Below, in pieces: positions 12,774-27,734 of a DNA stretch of 64,000 nt. Source of the DNA: Gossypium raimondii. Lineage: Eukaryota > Streptophyta > Magnoliopsida > Malvales > Malvaceae. The position numbers and the translations under genes were made by a program. The first letter of the stretch is position 1. Each line of letters begins with the position of its first letter. The DNA lies in NCBI RefSeq assembly GCF_025698545.1, contig NC_068569.1, positions 15,438,001 through 15,502,000 of the forward strand, written 5' to 3'. A model generated the notes under the pieces. The model ran no database searches and was not told the origin of the DNA. It saw only the letters and a list, made by a program, of their open reading frames with translations.

Positions 12774-13080
12774 GGATCTAGCCCGGACGGGTGATCCTAT
12801 CCTGATATAACCCTCCCGAAGAATATGTGTGAAAAAGATCTAGCCCGGACGGGTGATCTTGATATATCCCTCCCGAAAAATATGTGGAAAATGGATTTAG
12901 CTCGGACGAGTAATCCGAATTAGGGTCTGAATTTAGCCTGGACTGGTAATTCAGATCCAAGCTCATTAGAGTAATTGTCGTTGCAGGGGATTTAGCCTGG
13001 ACTGGTAATCCCGACAATACTCTATGAGTTTATATTACAGGGGATTTAGCCTGGACTGGTAATCCCGCTGTAAGAAATGA
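12774..13080. repeat. array of variable-arm hairpins in the outer LTR
   Basis: Six units share a core TTAGCC[C/T]GGAC[G/T]GGT flanked by complementary arms that differ per unit. The arms are GGATC/GATCC (12774), AGATC/GATCT (12835), GGATT/AATCC (12893), TGAATT/AATTCA (about 12928) and GGGATT/AATCCC (two units, about 12987 and 13041). In unit 3 the inner stem also switches, from CCCG/CGGG to CTCG/CGAG. The arms covary, so each unit still folds. Confidence 0.8.
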
Positions 13081-13667
13081 GGTTCGCAGGAGTGTACTCT
13101 CTGAATTAGAAAATGTGCGCACATGAATATGAATTGACGGACCCGAATTTGTACACTAAAGTGTACCCTTGAAAATCCATCGAAATTTTGAGAAATTCAA
13201 CGGGATAAAAATAGAAAATGATAAGTACTTAAAATCATGAAATTAAACTTGAAATACATAGAAATGATAATTATTTGATATACTGAATTATGACATGGAA
13301 AATACATGCATGTGAAACTTGCCTGATAATTATGCATATTCAAGATTATGAACTGCTACTGGAATAAATATACACTGAACTTATAGAAAATTATGGTACA
13401 TGAAATATTGTCATAATGAATTTAATGATTTATATTTAAGAAGAAACAATAAGAAAATTATATGTATCATGACATGTAAATATGAGACTATCTTTGATAC
13501 ATTGATACAAGGAAAATTATGTGTATTAAGACAAGTAATAAATTTAAGCGAGACATGGCGAGAAAATAAGTTTGTTAATATTAAAGTACGCTAACCAATG
13601 TTGTTGCTTGATGTTTAGGCAAGTGCCAAATTACTGTTGAATGGTAATATGTTTAATTATAAGGTGC

Positions 13668-16600
13668 TGTAACAGCCCGATTTTGACCCAAATCGGAACA
13701 GTGGTTTTGGGACCACAAATCTGAATTAGAAAAATATTTTAATATTATTTTTTGTGTTTATTATGTGTGAATTTGATTGTGTGAAATTTTCGTGTTTTAA
13801 TTTCATCGTTTAAGTGTCTGATTTAATAAAAGGGTTTAAACGCGTAAAATAAAAATTTAAGGGTTAAATCTAAAAGCACCTAAATATTGTTGTCTTTTTA
13901 AATGGGAGGATTTATGATGCAATAAGACCAAAAGTTAGATAGTGGGTGGCATTTGACAAGAATAACCTAATATATATGTTAGACATAATTATTAGTAAAA
14001 GGTTAATATAGTAATAAGGTAAATATTAAATTTATAATAAAAATAAGTTATGAAAAGATGAATATGTTCATCTTTGTTAGCCGAATATTGAAAAGGAAGG
14101 AACCATACACGGCTTTTTAAGTTTTGGCACTTCTTTAGCTTGGTTAAGGTATGTTTTGATTTCAATTTTTGATGATTTTTACGTTTTTGTAATCGTTGCT
14201 TCGTGTTCTATTTAGCCCATGCTTTAATTTTAGAATTTGAAGGAGATTTTGAGATATGCCATTGATGAATACTTGAGTTTTATGATAGTTAATGATGAAA
14301 TATGAAAGATATGTGATAGATTATAATGTTTGTTTTTGAATTTTTGATGAATTTGATTATTTTGGATTAATTTGTAAAAAACTATTAAATTGAGGGACTA
14401 GAATGTGAAATAAATGACAAGCAAGGACCTATTTGAGTCTAGGGAATATTCGGCCAAACTACATTGTGATTAATTTGGAATATTGTGTTTTGTGCAATTT
14501 GGACTAAATTGTAAAAATGTTAAATATTAGGGGCAAAATGGTAAATTACTCATTTATGTGTTCTTGGACAGAATTGAATGAAATTATGTTTGAATGAGTT
14601 AAATTTGAATGTGTATAGATCAAGAATTAAAGAAATTGGACTTGGATCGGGGGAAAAATAAAGTCGTCGATTAATCGTTTCGTTCCGGTTTATCGCTGTT
14701 CGAGGTAAGTTTATAAGCAATTAGATGTTAAAATTTCTGAATAAATGTTAATTATATATATGCTGAAATGAAATATGCAAATATATATATAGCTGAATGC
14801 GTTTTAGTTCGGAAAGTAGAAATAGATGTAAATGCAATTTATTGATATTTAGCACTAAGTGTGCGAGTATGGAATAGCTACGGCTATATGAACGGCACTA
14901 AGTGTGCGAAATTAAAATAATGATGTTGGATAATGGGCACTAAGTGTGTGAAATTAAAATGATGATGTTGAATTACAGGCACTAAGTGTGCGATACCAAG
15001 AGCAACTTGGTTAGATGAGAAAGAGCACTAATTGTGCAACTTCATTATGACCTCGATCAATTATTTAGTACATGATAGTACAAGTATACAATGGATGAAT
15101 AATACTTGATATCAAGGTAAGTTAGTTATTTCAATTGTGATGAGAAAAATTTACACGAGGTAAATGAAAGTATATGAGTATATGAAAGTTTATATTCGGA
15201 CAAATGGCAAATATATGTGATATTATAATTATGTTTTATATGCATTTATTTATGAAAGAGTACATTTGGTAAAGAGTGGGTATATGAAATGAATATGGGA
15301 ATAACTATGTTATTATTTAAAGACCTATTCAGCCAAGCTGAAATTAGTTCATAGTTACATATTTGATATTTAAGTTTTGCAAGCTCGAATATGTATATAT
15401 ACGAATATGATTGCATTATTTGATTTTGTTATTGAATTATTAATGTCATTAAATTGTACAATTGCTTATGACTTACTAAGCTGTGGTAACTTATTTTATA
15501 TATGTGTTTTTCTTTCGGTTTTATAGATTTTGGAAGCTAGTTACGGGTTCGGGGATCGCCAACGTAGTTAATCACACTATCGTCTGTTCATCGGTAATTA
15601 TAGAAGTTAAATATAAAATCTATGGCATGTATAGGCTATACTCCCCTTTTGAATATATTTTGAACGAAGTGTGTATATATATATATAATAGGCCATGTGA
15701 AAATGGCTTGTTTATTTTGACATGAATGGTTTCATGCTTTGAATATTATTATGGTTGATGTTTTGGCTATGTTTTATAGATGGTTAAGACTAATATAAAT
15801 GATGTTATGCTTTGGGAGATTTTCAATTTTGATGATTATGCATATTGGTTGTGATAGACAAGTAAAGATGATTGATATGATACGATGTAAGTATAAGTTA
15901 CAATTGAATTCATGGATGGAAATATTTTAGTTTTTGGCAATTGAGATTGAATTTGAATTATCATATACTATGTGAAAATGGTATATTGATTTACTATGAA
16001 AATTGAATGGTTGAAATTGGTAATTTGCATAATGAACATTGTTTATGGACTTGGTCTTGTAAACGACCTTTGATACAATTGAGGGATAAATATTATATAG
16101 TAAATATATATAGAATCGGTCTTGGTATGTTGTGCATGGAATTGTTTGAGTATTGATGTATTTGACATTAGTTAAAGTATAAGTATTTAAGCGTAATTGT
16201 ATTCGGCTAAAGCTTGAGAAATTGACCGTATGAATAGTAATTATAATTATTTGATGAATAAATATTTGTATGCAATTTGATAGGTAGTTTTGATTGTTTG
16301 AATAATAATAAGTGAATATACTATAAAATTATACAAATGCTTATGGCATATTCGGTCCAAAGTTTATAATCGCTTGTATTTAAATGTGAGTTTTATATAC
16401 ACATTTGAGTCATTGTTGTTTGTAATTGATTTGTTAGTCGAGTAGGCAAAATGAGTATGACCTAAAGTGGTGTTTGAAATATTTTTCATAATTTTTAATT
16501 ATGAGTTATGTGTTTATGAATATGTTCGATGCATGATATGAAATGACTCGTAATAAGTTGATATTACCTTTTTTATTTAATACTGGGTTGGTTCAGTAGG

Positions 16601-16698
16601 TTGAACATGTGTACATCTATGATTATTTGAATTTGAATTTGGTTCGGTAATACCTCGTAACCTTATTCCGGTGACGGACTCGGGTTTGGGGTGTTACA
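13668..16698. mobile_element. long solo LTR (inner), nested in the outer solo LTR
   Basis: Starts TGTAACAGCCCGATTTTG and ends GGGTGTTACA, flanked by perfect 5-bp duplications GGTGC (13663-13667 and 16699-16703). At 3,031 bp it is a relative of the outer LTR: the GTGGTTTTGGGACCACAAAT block at its start matches GTGGTTTCGGGACCACAA in the outer copy. It is a different subfamily. It has no coding region, carries its own hairpin array (14845-15035), and has splice-like signals at 14704-14710 and 15526. Confidence 0.85.
14845..15035. repeat. GCACTAAGTGTGC hairpin array in the inner LTR
   Basis: Four copies of a GGCACTAAGTGTG[C/T]G unit, plus a fifth variant GCACTAATTGTGC, are spaced 30-60 bp apart. 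Between them are unrelated small hairpins, ATAGC-TACG-GCTAT and CCAAG-AGCAA-CTTGG. The array lies about 1.2 kb from the LTR start, downstream of the GGTAAGT signal. Confidence 0.8.
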
Positions 16699-17077
16699 GG
16701 TGCATTGGAATGGTAAGTGCTTAGATGAAAATATAATTGAGTTTATGAAAGAGTGGAAAGGTTTCAGTTATGTAATTTCTTATGAAAAGATTTGTTATGT
16801 AATACGCCCGTATGAATCCTGCACCTAATTCGGAAATAAAAAAAAAATTAAAATCTATATATATATTTAGAATTCTGCGAAAAATTCCCTATGATTCCGA
16901 TTTAATCCCAGTAGGTTCCTAATGAATGTTTTGAGCTTCGAGGGCCCAATAGAGGGACGTTATGATTATTTTCAGAATATGAATAATAAATGACTCGGGA
17001 TTATTGAAAATGTTCAGTAAACTCCGATAATGCCTCGTGCCCTATTCCGACAAAAGATACGGGTAGGGGGTGTTACA

Positions 17078-17462
17078 TAGTGTTTTTATTCTTATTAATA
17101 ATATTGAGTTTGAACATACTCTCATACATATACCCTTTCCTCACAAAAATTCCTCCCTTAGACAAAATAAACTTATCTGCCTCAAAAACAAGTTTGAAAC
17201 CAAACTTATTCAACAGACTTTTAGACACTAAATTCTTCCTAACTTCTAGTACATAATATACATCATTTAAGGTTAAAACCTTTCTAGAAGTGAATTGTAG
17301 TTCAACAGACCCTTTGCCTTTGATTGCTGCAGTGGAAGAATTTCTCATGTACAAGACCTTGTCATTTTCACATTGTGTGAACTTTGTGAACATGCTTTTG
17401 TCTTTGCACACATGTTTGGTTGCTCCGGTATCAATCCACCATGTATTATCATCTTGTGCCAT
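17078..17462 (-). pseudogene. copia protease, 5' part of the interrupted pol frame
   Basis: The frame reads NTWWIDTGATKHVC; DTG is the aspartic protease active site, at about 17425-17435. It continues into the pre-integrase stretch (LVSKSLLNKFGFKLVFEADK) and is cut at 17082/17078 by the solo LTR. The continuation lies at 10411 and below. It would cleave the Gag-Pol polyprotein. Confidence 0.85.
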
Positions 17463-17499
17463 ATTAATTTTAAATACTATTGCAACGAACTTTTCGTTA

Positions 17500-18332
17500 T
17501 TATCAGCCTTAGAAGATGATTTCTTCTTTAAAAATCGACATTCATTCTTGAAATGTCCCGGTTGTCCACAATGATAGCATGAAACCTTTTATTTCTTTTT
17601 GAACTTAGGTGCTCTATCAGTCTATTTGAACTTTCTCTTGAATAACTTAGTAGTCTGTACTTCCTCAGTAATATGCACTTTGGCATTTTCAGAATTTAGG
17701 TTCTGATCTTGTTGTCGATATTCTTCTTCAATACGAAGATGATTTGCCAAAGCTTCAAGAAATATTTCCTCTTTCTTATGTTTTAGACTTCTTTTAAAGT
17801 CTTTCCAAGATGGAAGAAGTTTGTCTATTATGGAGGATACAACAATAATTTCATCAATTTTCATATCATATTGCTTGAATTGATTTAGTATCTTTTCAAT
17901 ATCACGGAATTGTTCCATAACAGAATGACCATCAACAATTTGATAATTATTGAAACGACTGACAAGAAATTTCTTACTTGTAACATCTTCGGTCATGTAT
18001 CTTGTCTCCAATTTGTCCCATAATTCTTTAGCGGCGACCTCGTTTTGGTAGGTGTCAAATAAATCATCAGATAAACCATTCAATATGTGGCCCATGCACA
18101 TGTAATCAGCATTGTCCCATTTTTGTCTTTCTCGGGTTGCAGCAACAGATTCGTTATCATTCTCTTCAAGCCTTGGAGTATCCAAAACATAAGCAATCTT
18201 CAAAGTTGATAATAAGAAATGCATCTTTTTCTGCCATCGTCGAAAATTGTCACCATCAAACCGATCAAGTTTGACAAAGTTGGAAGCCAACTCCCTTAGT
18301 GTTCCACTTTCATGTGTTGTGGTAGTCATCAT
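17500..18332 (-). pseudogene. copia gag with CCHC zinc knuckle (one premature stop)
   Basis: The frame starts MMTTTTHESGTLRELASNF at 18332, only about 20 bp from the 5' LTR edge. It covers a typical copia gag (UBN2-type) fold: KFDGDNFRRWQKKMHFLL-like start, LWDKLETRYM, and LLPSWKDFKRSL near the middle. A TAG at 17622-17624 stops it. Beyond the stop the knuckle CYHCGQPGHFKNEC is still readable, at about 17535-17585. It would have formed the particle and bound RNA. Confidence 0.88.
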
Positions 18333-18352
18333 GAATTATATAACCTTAAAAT

Positions 18353-18974
18353 TGTAAGTACAAATCTCCGGTAAAGAAAATCTCGAACACACGAACGAAA
18401 CTCGAACAGAAAAAGAAGAAATAGGATAAGGCTCCAAGGCGTGTATCAAGTCACTATCTTTAAAGTTATATTCGCCCCCACCTATTTTCGGTGTTCAAAT
18501 GAGTTCCAAGCAAATTAACCTCGAGGATACAATGAAGCCAATGACTATTTGCGTTTTGCACTGACAAGAATAGCCCACTAGACACTGAGCAATGTAAGAC
18601 AAGAAACTCAATTTCTATAAAAGATTTTTGCAGTAATACTTTATAAAATAATCTAATAATATTAGAAAATGAATGAAGGAAATAAAGAATATTAGAATCT
18701 GTTGGTGCGTTTTCCAAATGAAATCCTATTCCTACTTATAGGAATTTTTATGTCTCTTCATAGAGACATCTTTCATCAATAGGTGTCTTTCTCAATAATA
18801 ATATCTTTAAAATAAACACATAATTATTTATTTAATATTATAACTATTCAAATAATATTATTTAAAAAGTTATAATTCTTTTTCAAAAAAAATCAAATAA
18901 TATAACTTTTGATTAATTACACTTATTCATTTATAGTTATTAAAACACTATAAATATTTGAAAATGTTCTAATA
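18353..18974 (-). repeat. 5' LTR of the copia element
   Basis: Pairs with 6610-7205. On the minus strand it starts TATTAGAACATT (a TG-to-TA change relative to the partner) and ends ...CTTACA at 18353. It contains the same CCCCCACCTATTTT and TCCTATTCCTA blocks. An extra TAGAGACATCTTTC segment near 18757-18775 explains its greater length. Confidence 0.9.
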
Positions 18975-18979
18975 AGACA

Positions 18980-21900
18980 TATGATCTTATTTAAGTGCAT
19001 TTTCTGTTTACTACTTAATCGCTAAGGATAACAACTTTAAGTGAAGCAAACGAAATCACGTGGTTGGATTTGGCTTCATTTTATTATGTAGCTTAATTTG
19101 TTAACCAGAATTCCCAGTACTCTAGCGTTATTGTACGGATACATTTGCTAAAAATGAGACTAACCTTTTTATATGGAAATTTGAAAAATAAAATAAAATA
19201 AAAGATAGAACAAAACAAATTTCATCAGCTGGCTTCAATCCTCCAGCTCATTCTTCATTGTAAAAAAAAGAGAGTTTTGGCGGGAGTAATTCTAGTTTAC
19301 TCATATTGGAAAGTAAATATCTAATAAGGATGTGTTGAATAAAAGTATGGTAATTTTTTGAGTTTTAATTTTCATATATGATATATTGACCGAGTCCTAA
19401 CTTAGTTCTGATAATTTAAAATTAGTGATTTGAACTTATACTATATAAACTACGTATTGTGGGCTCAGCTTAGGGTATATAGATGTATAAGTAGTGATGC
19501 TGAGAAAAAAAGGTTTGAGGAGCTGTAAGTAGGGAGAAAAGCAAGAATTATAACTTCACATGATATTCCATGCACCTTTTCTCCATCGTCTTTTTCTAAA
19601 GGCAACTGGATCCTGAATCCCTTAAATAATAGTAAATTGGATATATATATATATATATATATATATGCGTGGGTAAGCCTACCTTAACTATAAACTGGAG
19701 GGAGAAAAGGATAAAAGAATCTAATCTAAGGAATAATTGGTGACTAGTATATATCGAAAAAAGAGGGTGATACTTCCGTCTCTCCTTACATTAAAAACAA
19801 GGTGCAGGGGAGAAAAGAAAAGTGGATTTGTTTGCTGCTTAATTTCCACAGCTTTGTGTGCAAAGTGACAGTTGTTGTAGGTCCATTGATCGCCCACTCA
19901 CATTGCACTTTGAAAGCGAGTTTATATAGTTTTAATTGGTCATTCTAATGGAATGTCCATGTGCACGGGTTAATTAATGGAAGATGTTATCATTCTAAAA
20001 GCCAAGCATTTCAACTACATACCAAACATGAAAAAAGCCGCTTTTTGGGGTTAAATTTAGAGTTTAACATTAAAAAATCTTAAATATAACACAACTGATC
20101 CTTAAATTTAACCATTTTTTAATGTGAAAATTATGATACAAGTGCAAAGGGCAAAGACCTCGAAAATGCCCACTACCAGAAGGTAAAACTCCGGGTGTTT
20201 ATTACTTGGAAAAGAATAACTATGGCCCTGAAGTTTAAGCATTGGACAACACCAATTCCAAGTGTGCACTTGCATGCTCTTTATTTGTTGCAGCGGAATC
20301 GATTGTGACACCAAAATAGGGACCCATTGATTTTGTTTCCTACAAAAATGGTGTTTTATTTTCTAACTCCTTAAATAAAATAAAGTGCTTTTTTTTTCAT
20401 TTATAAAAAATAACCTATTTTAACTGCACGTGCTGGCAGCTAGCACCAAAATACAGTAAAACCGTGGTGGTGCAAGCCAGTAGGAAGAAAAAGAAAATCC
20501 ATCCCAAGACTCTCATTCCAGTTCATCAGTGGGCCTTCATGTACCCAAAAATTGCAGCAATTCCAAATGATTTAAGGCTTATAATAGAAAACAAAATTTT
20601 ACAAGTACACTGCAAATCTTTCGAGTCTGTCTATTTTTTGGTATGTTGATTGAACAGTCAAAATTGGTCATCATCAAGATGGATACACAATTTTATAAAT
20701 TCGTAACTAATACATTTCCCACTTGTTTGAAATAACTATTATATAATTATTATTGGCAAATCATTCTCAAACAGTTGCCACCAGATTGTAGTTAGGAAAC
20801 TGACAGAATTAAATGTATATAATAAATTGCTTTGGATTGTCTGAGCGCATCCGTGTAATATTTATTATTTTCTTTGTTAATTTGTTGTGTATATGAAACC
20901 AATAAAATCTAAGGCCAAATTCTTCTATGTATTTGCATTGCTGTTTACCTTCCCATCCTTAAGGTAGATATATATATATATATATATTAATCATATTATG
21001 TTACCAAATCGTATCATGAACTTCTAATAACCAACTTGATTTTCCTTTTGTTCAATTGTGTCGCTCATGCCATGAAAAAGGTAACAAAAGAACACAGTTA
21101 CATTTGTTTGAAGCGAGGATAAGAGACAAGGCGTGACAATAAAATCTGATTTTCTTTTTAAATGTCTGAATGTCATTCACTTTATCCACACACACACACA
21201 AAAAGAAGTCATGTCATTCATGGTTCTTGGTCATATTTGAGCTGGAAAGTTGAATATTTTATGCCAGTTTGTAAGGTGAAAATGGTGTAAAAGAAAGGAC
21301 ATGTAATTAGAGACAAATTTTGGGATTCCTTACTTTCGCCTTAATTTTTAGTACTTTGGTTTTTTTTTGTTTAAATTAATAATTTTTTTAAGTTGAAATT
21401 TTTGATTGGACCATTAGACACACGTCATTTGACGTTCACTTTATAGAAAATTATTTTTTAAAAGTTACACAAATATCAAGAAAATAAAAGAAAACCATCC
21501 ACATCAATAATCAACTATCATTTTAATGTTATTAAAATTTTAATAGTTTTCTATTTTTTTAAAAAGCATTTGATTAAATTTTAATATTTAAGAACCAAAG
21601 TAAAAAATAAAGCTAAAACAACAAAATAATCAAATTCTAAGTGTTAAAATATCATTACTCGTTTAGAAAATTATATTTTACATTTTTTTGGTACATTATA
21701 TTTTCCCATAATTTGGAACATTGATATGAGCAAAAAGAAGACGTGTTAACTTGAATGCAAGATTTTGGATCCCAAACGAATTGTCCGAGAAAATAACAAC
21801 CAACTCGAGTCTATAAATATTCATTTATCATTTCTATAGAGAAATCAAAGTAAAAATAAAAATTGAATATTAATTTAGTTATTATAATAATTTAGAGATT

Positions 21901-23230
21901 GTAGATTCAAATGTATATTATTTTCTAATTTAAAGTTTTAAGAGTTTATGAGTTGTATAAAAATGTTTAATTACAATTTATTTAATGGGTTAAATCAAAA
22001 TTTTAATAATTGAGGATAGAGATGAGATTACTAGAAATTGAAATCAAGCTCTCGTGTCACAATATAAATGTTCTTGTCACTAATTCAAAAGGTTATTTGC
22101 ATCTAACCAAAATTGTTTATTGTTGATATATATTTTCTTTTATTTTCTTAAATAAAGTCTGATGGCTAAAAATGAAATGAAATCTCAATTGAAAATTGAA
22201 ATTAATCATTTTGGCCGAAAGTATATAATCAAGTTTGAAATTGAGTAAGAAAAGTGGGTTAACTTTATCAAACGAATTTTAGAAAAAAAAAAAAGAAGGA
22301 TTTTCAATATAAAATTAACCCATCTTGAATCAAATTTGAAGTCGTAAGTTGGAATTGTAGACATGGGTGAGAGACATTTTATATCAATATAGTATAGCAG
22401 TAGCAAGTGATAAATATCCCTTAAGTATATATTAAAGCAGAAAACTATTCTTTTAAAGAAAAAAAATTTGTAGTAAAAAGTATTCAAAACAAAACAAAGA
22501 AAAAACACCGAGAGTTATCAGATATTAAACAAAATAAATGTAAGCTAGGCATGCAAAGTGTGCGTGATTAAATAATCAACTTCAAATTCGTTTGCCACAA
22601 AGGTACTTACTTGCTTGTGATGACCCAGATTAATTCCAACAATACATTAATATGGAAATTACATGATAGTAAAATGAAAATCCCATCTCAAAATTGGCAA
22701 ATTTCATACAAGACTTGGGGTACAAAAACTGTAAAATTAAATTCTCAAAAACAACCACCCCACTTGTCGTTTATCCTTGTTACACTCCACAGGGGAAAGG
22801 CATGATTAGAAATATCATACATTATTATTGTTATTAGGACTACTACCACAAATAATAGCAGATTGGACTTGTATTACAAGTATTTCATTAAATTCCAAGT
22901 TAGAAATAGGAGAATCTTATCTTTGCGGGTATTAGTATATGTATGTATGTATTTGAAAAATTGGAAATTAAGAGGGCGGGGATGGTGCTGAGTGGAGAGG
23001 GGCGAGGGAGTCGACGATGCATGACACGGAAGTCAACAACTATTGATTGGTAAGACTAAATGTAAGTTTAAATGGATGATATATTTATCTACGATTAGTG
23101 TAAAAATAATAGTGACAATAAAATTAAATACTATTAACATAAAATAAAGAGTAAACTAAACGCACTGCCCATCCAAACTCAACTTAACATGTTGGAGGCA
23201 TTCGCTCCATCTGAGCTGAGCTGAGCTGAA
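18980..23230. other. intergenic region, no gene seen
   Basis: AT-rich DNA without a supported reading frame. It holds TA microsatellites at 19640-19666 and 20967-20988, a short CA run near 21189, and a probable foldback at 21344-21615. The last few hundred bases become GC-richer, approaching the promoter of the cytokinin oxidase gene. Confidence 0.6.
21344..21615. repeat. small inverted-repeat element (weak)
   Basis: TTTTTAGTACTTTGGTT at the left pairs imperfectly with AACCAAAGTAAAAAATAAA at the right, with AT-rich sequence between. It resembles a short MITE. The arms are short and low in complexity, so this could be chance. Confidence 0.35.
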
Positions 23231-23237
23231 CAGCAAC

Positions 23238-23459
23238 CACGTGAAGCATCCACAGCTGGTGACCCCATCTCGATACTCCGTATCTTAAGTGGGCCCCACA
23301 CCTATTCCCCTTCCAAGGGGGTTTCTAAGGGAAGGGGGGCACCCCGCACCATAACCCTCTCCCTCTCACCACCACCTGTATTCCCACTTCTCGCACGTGA
23401 ACGGGCCACGTGTCCCCCTTCTGGCCCCCCACCTCACGCCACCCTTTTGTCTTATAAAT
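23238..23459 (+). promoter_or_regulatory. promoter of the cytokinin oxidase gene: three G-boxes and a TATA box
   Basis: CACGTG palindromes lie at 23238-23243, 23394-23399 and 23407-23412; the last reads CCACGTGTCC, an ABRE-like context. TATAAAT is at 23453-23459, predicting a start near 23485. G-boxes are bound by bZIP and bHLH factors such as ABA-responsive or light-responsive regulators. That this gene responds to them is inference. Confidence 0.6.
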
Positions 23460-23668
23460 TTAGAACCTCCATGTATCTCATATCCTAGACACATCAACGG
23501 GCAACCTATAATCAGACTCCATAGGTTATAATTTACAATTTCTTCTACACAAACTCAGACGCTTCTTCATCAACCCCGCCTCCCTCCCTCCCTTTTCCTT
23601 GAAACCCACCATTTCTATCTCTCTACTTAACGTGTAGAAAAGAAAAAAAAATCGCAAACAGAAAATAC

Positions 23669-23698
23669 ATGCGCATGTGTTATCTGGGCTTACGTTAA
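23669..23698 (+). other. nine-codon upstream ORF in the CKX5 leader
   Basis: ATG at 23669 opens MRMCYLGLR and stops with TAA at 23696-23698, about 180 nt before the main ATG. A second in-frame ATG is its third codon. Short upstream ORFs often lower translation of the main frame; that it does so here is inference. Confidence 0.45.
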
Positions 23699-23877
23699 CT
23701 CTGCCACCAAAGATTTTGTTCCTTTTCTCATCACTCTCCGCCGGCTTCCCTTCACTTTCCTCCCTTCAACTCCTTGTATCTTTTTCTTTCTCTATATCTT
23801 CATTTCATTGTTCTAAAGAAACCATATTTACTGCGGCAGCCAGAACAAGCGGAAGCAACATTAATTGTTTCTTTGAT

Positions 23878-27734
<3,857 letters not shown>

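Larger units (their letters stand above)
10412..17077. mobile_element. long solo LTR (outer), inserted in the copia pol gene
   Basis: Starts TGTAACAGCCC and ends GGGTGTTACA, the TG...CA form of an LTR. It is flanked by perfect target duplications TAGTG (10407-10411 and 17078-17082). Without the nested 13668-16703 insert it is about 3.6 kb and carries no gag or pol. A TATAAAAGG box lies at 11111-11119 and a hairpin array at 12774-13080. Length and terminal motif suggest a Gypsy chromovirus (Tekay/Del-like) LTR left after recombination. That assignment is inference, since no internal domain remains. Confidence 0.8.
6605..18979 (-). mobile_element. Ty1/copia LTR retrotransposon, decayed and split by nested insertions
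   Basis: The element reads right to left: 5' LTR 18353-18974, gag, protease, integrase, reverse transcriptase, RNase H, polypurine tract, 3' LTR 6610-7205. The order PR-IN-RT-RH identifies copia (Pseudoviridae-type). Flanks GGACA (6605-6609) and AGACA (18975-18979) are a 5-bp target duplication with one mismatch. About 6.7 kb of the 12.4 kb span is a later insertion at 10412-17082. Premature stops in gag and pol make it non-autonomous now. No obvious tRNA-Met primer site follows the 5' LTR. Confidence 0.92.

Noticed and set aside
12774-13080. CRISPR-like array
   Set aside because: Units are hairpins with varying arms and no uniform spacers, inside an LTR of a plant genome.
19640-20988. TA microsatellites as signals
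   Set aside because: Ordinary dinucleotide repeats in intergenic DNA with no linked feature.
23677-23877. 67-residue N-terminal extension of the cytokinin oxidase
   Set aside because: The open frame has no ATG; it starts with GTG. Residues after 23878 already form the signal peptide and match CKX5.
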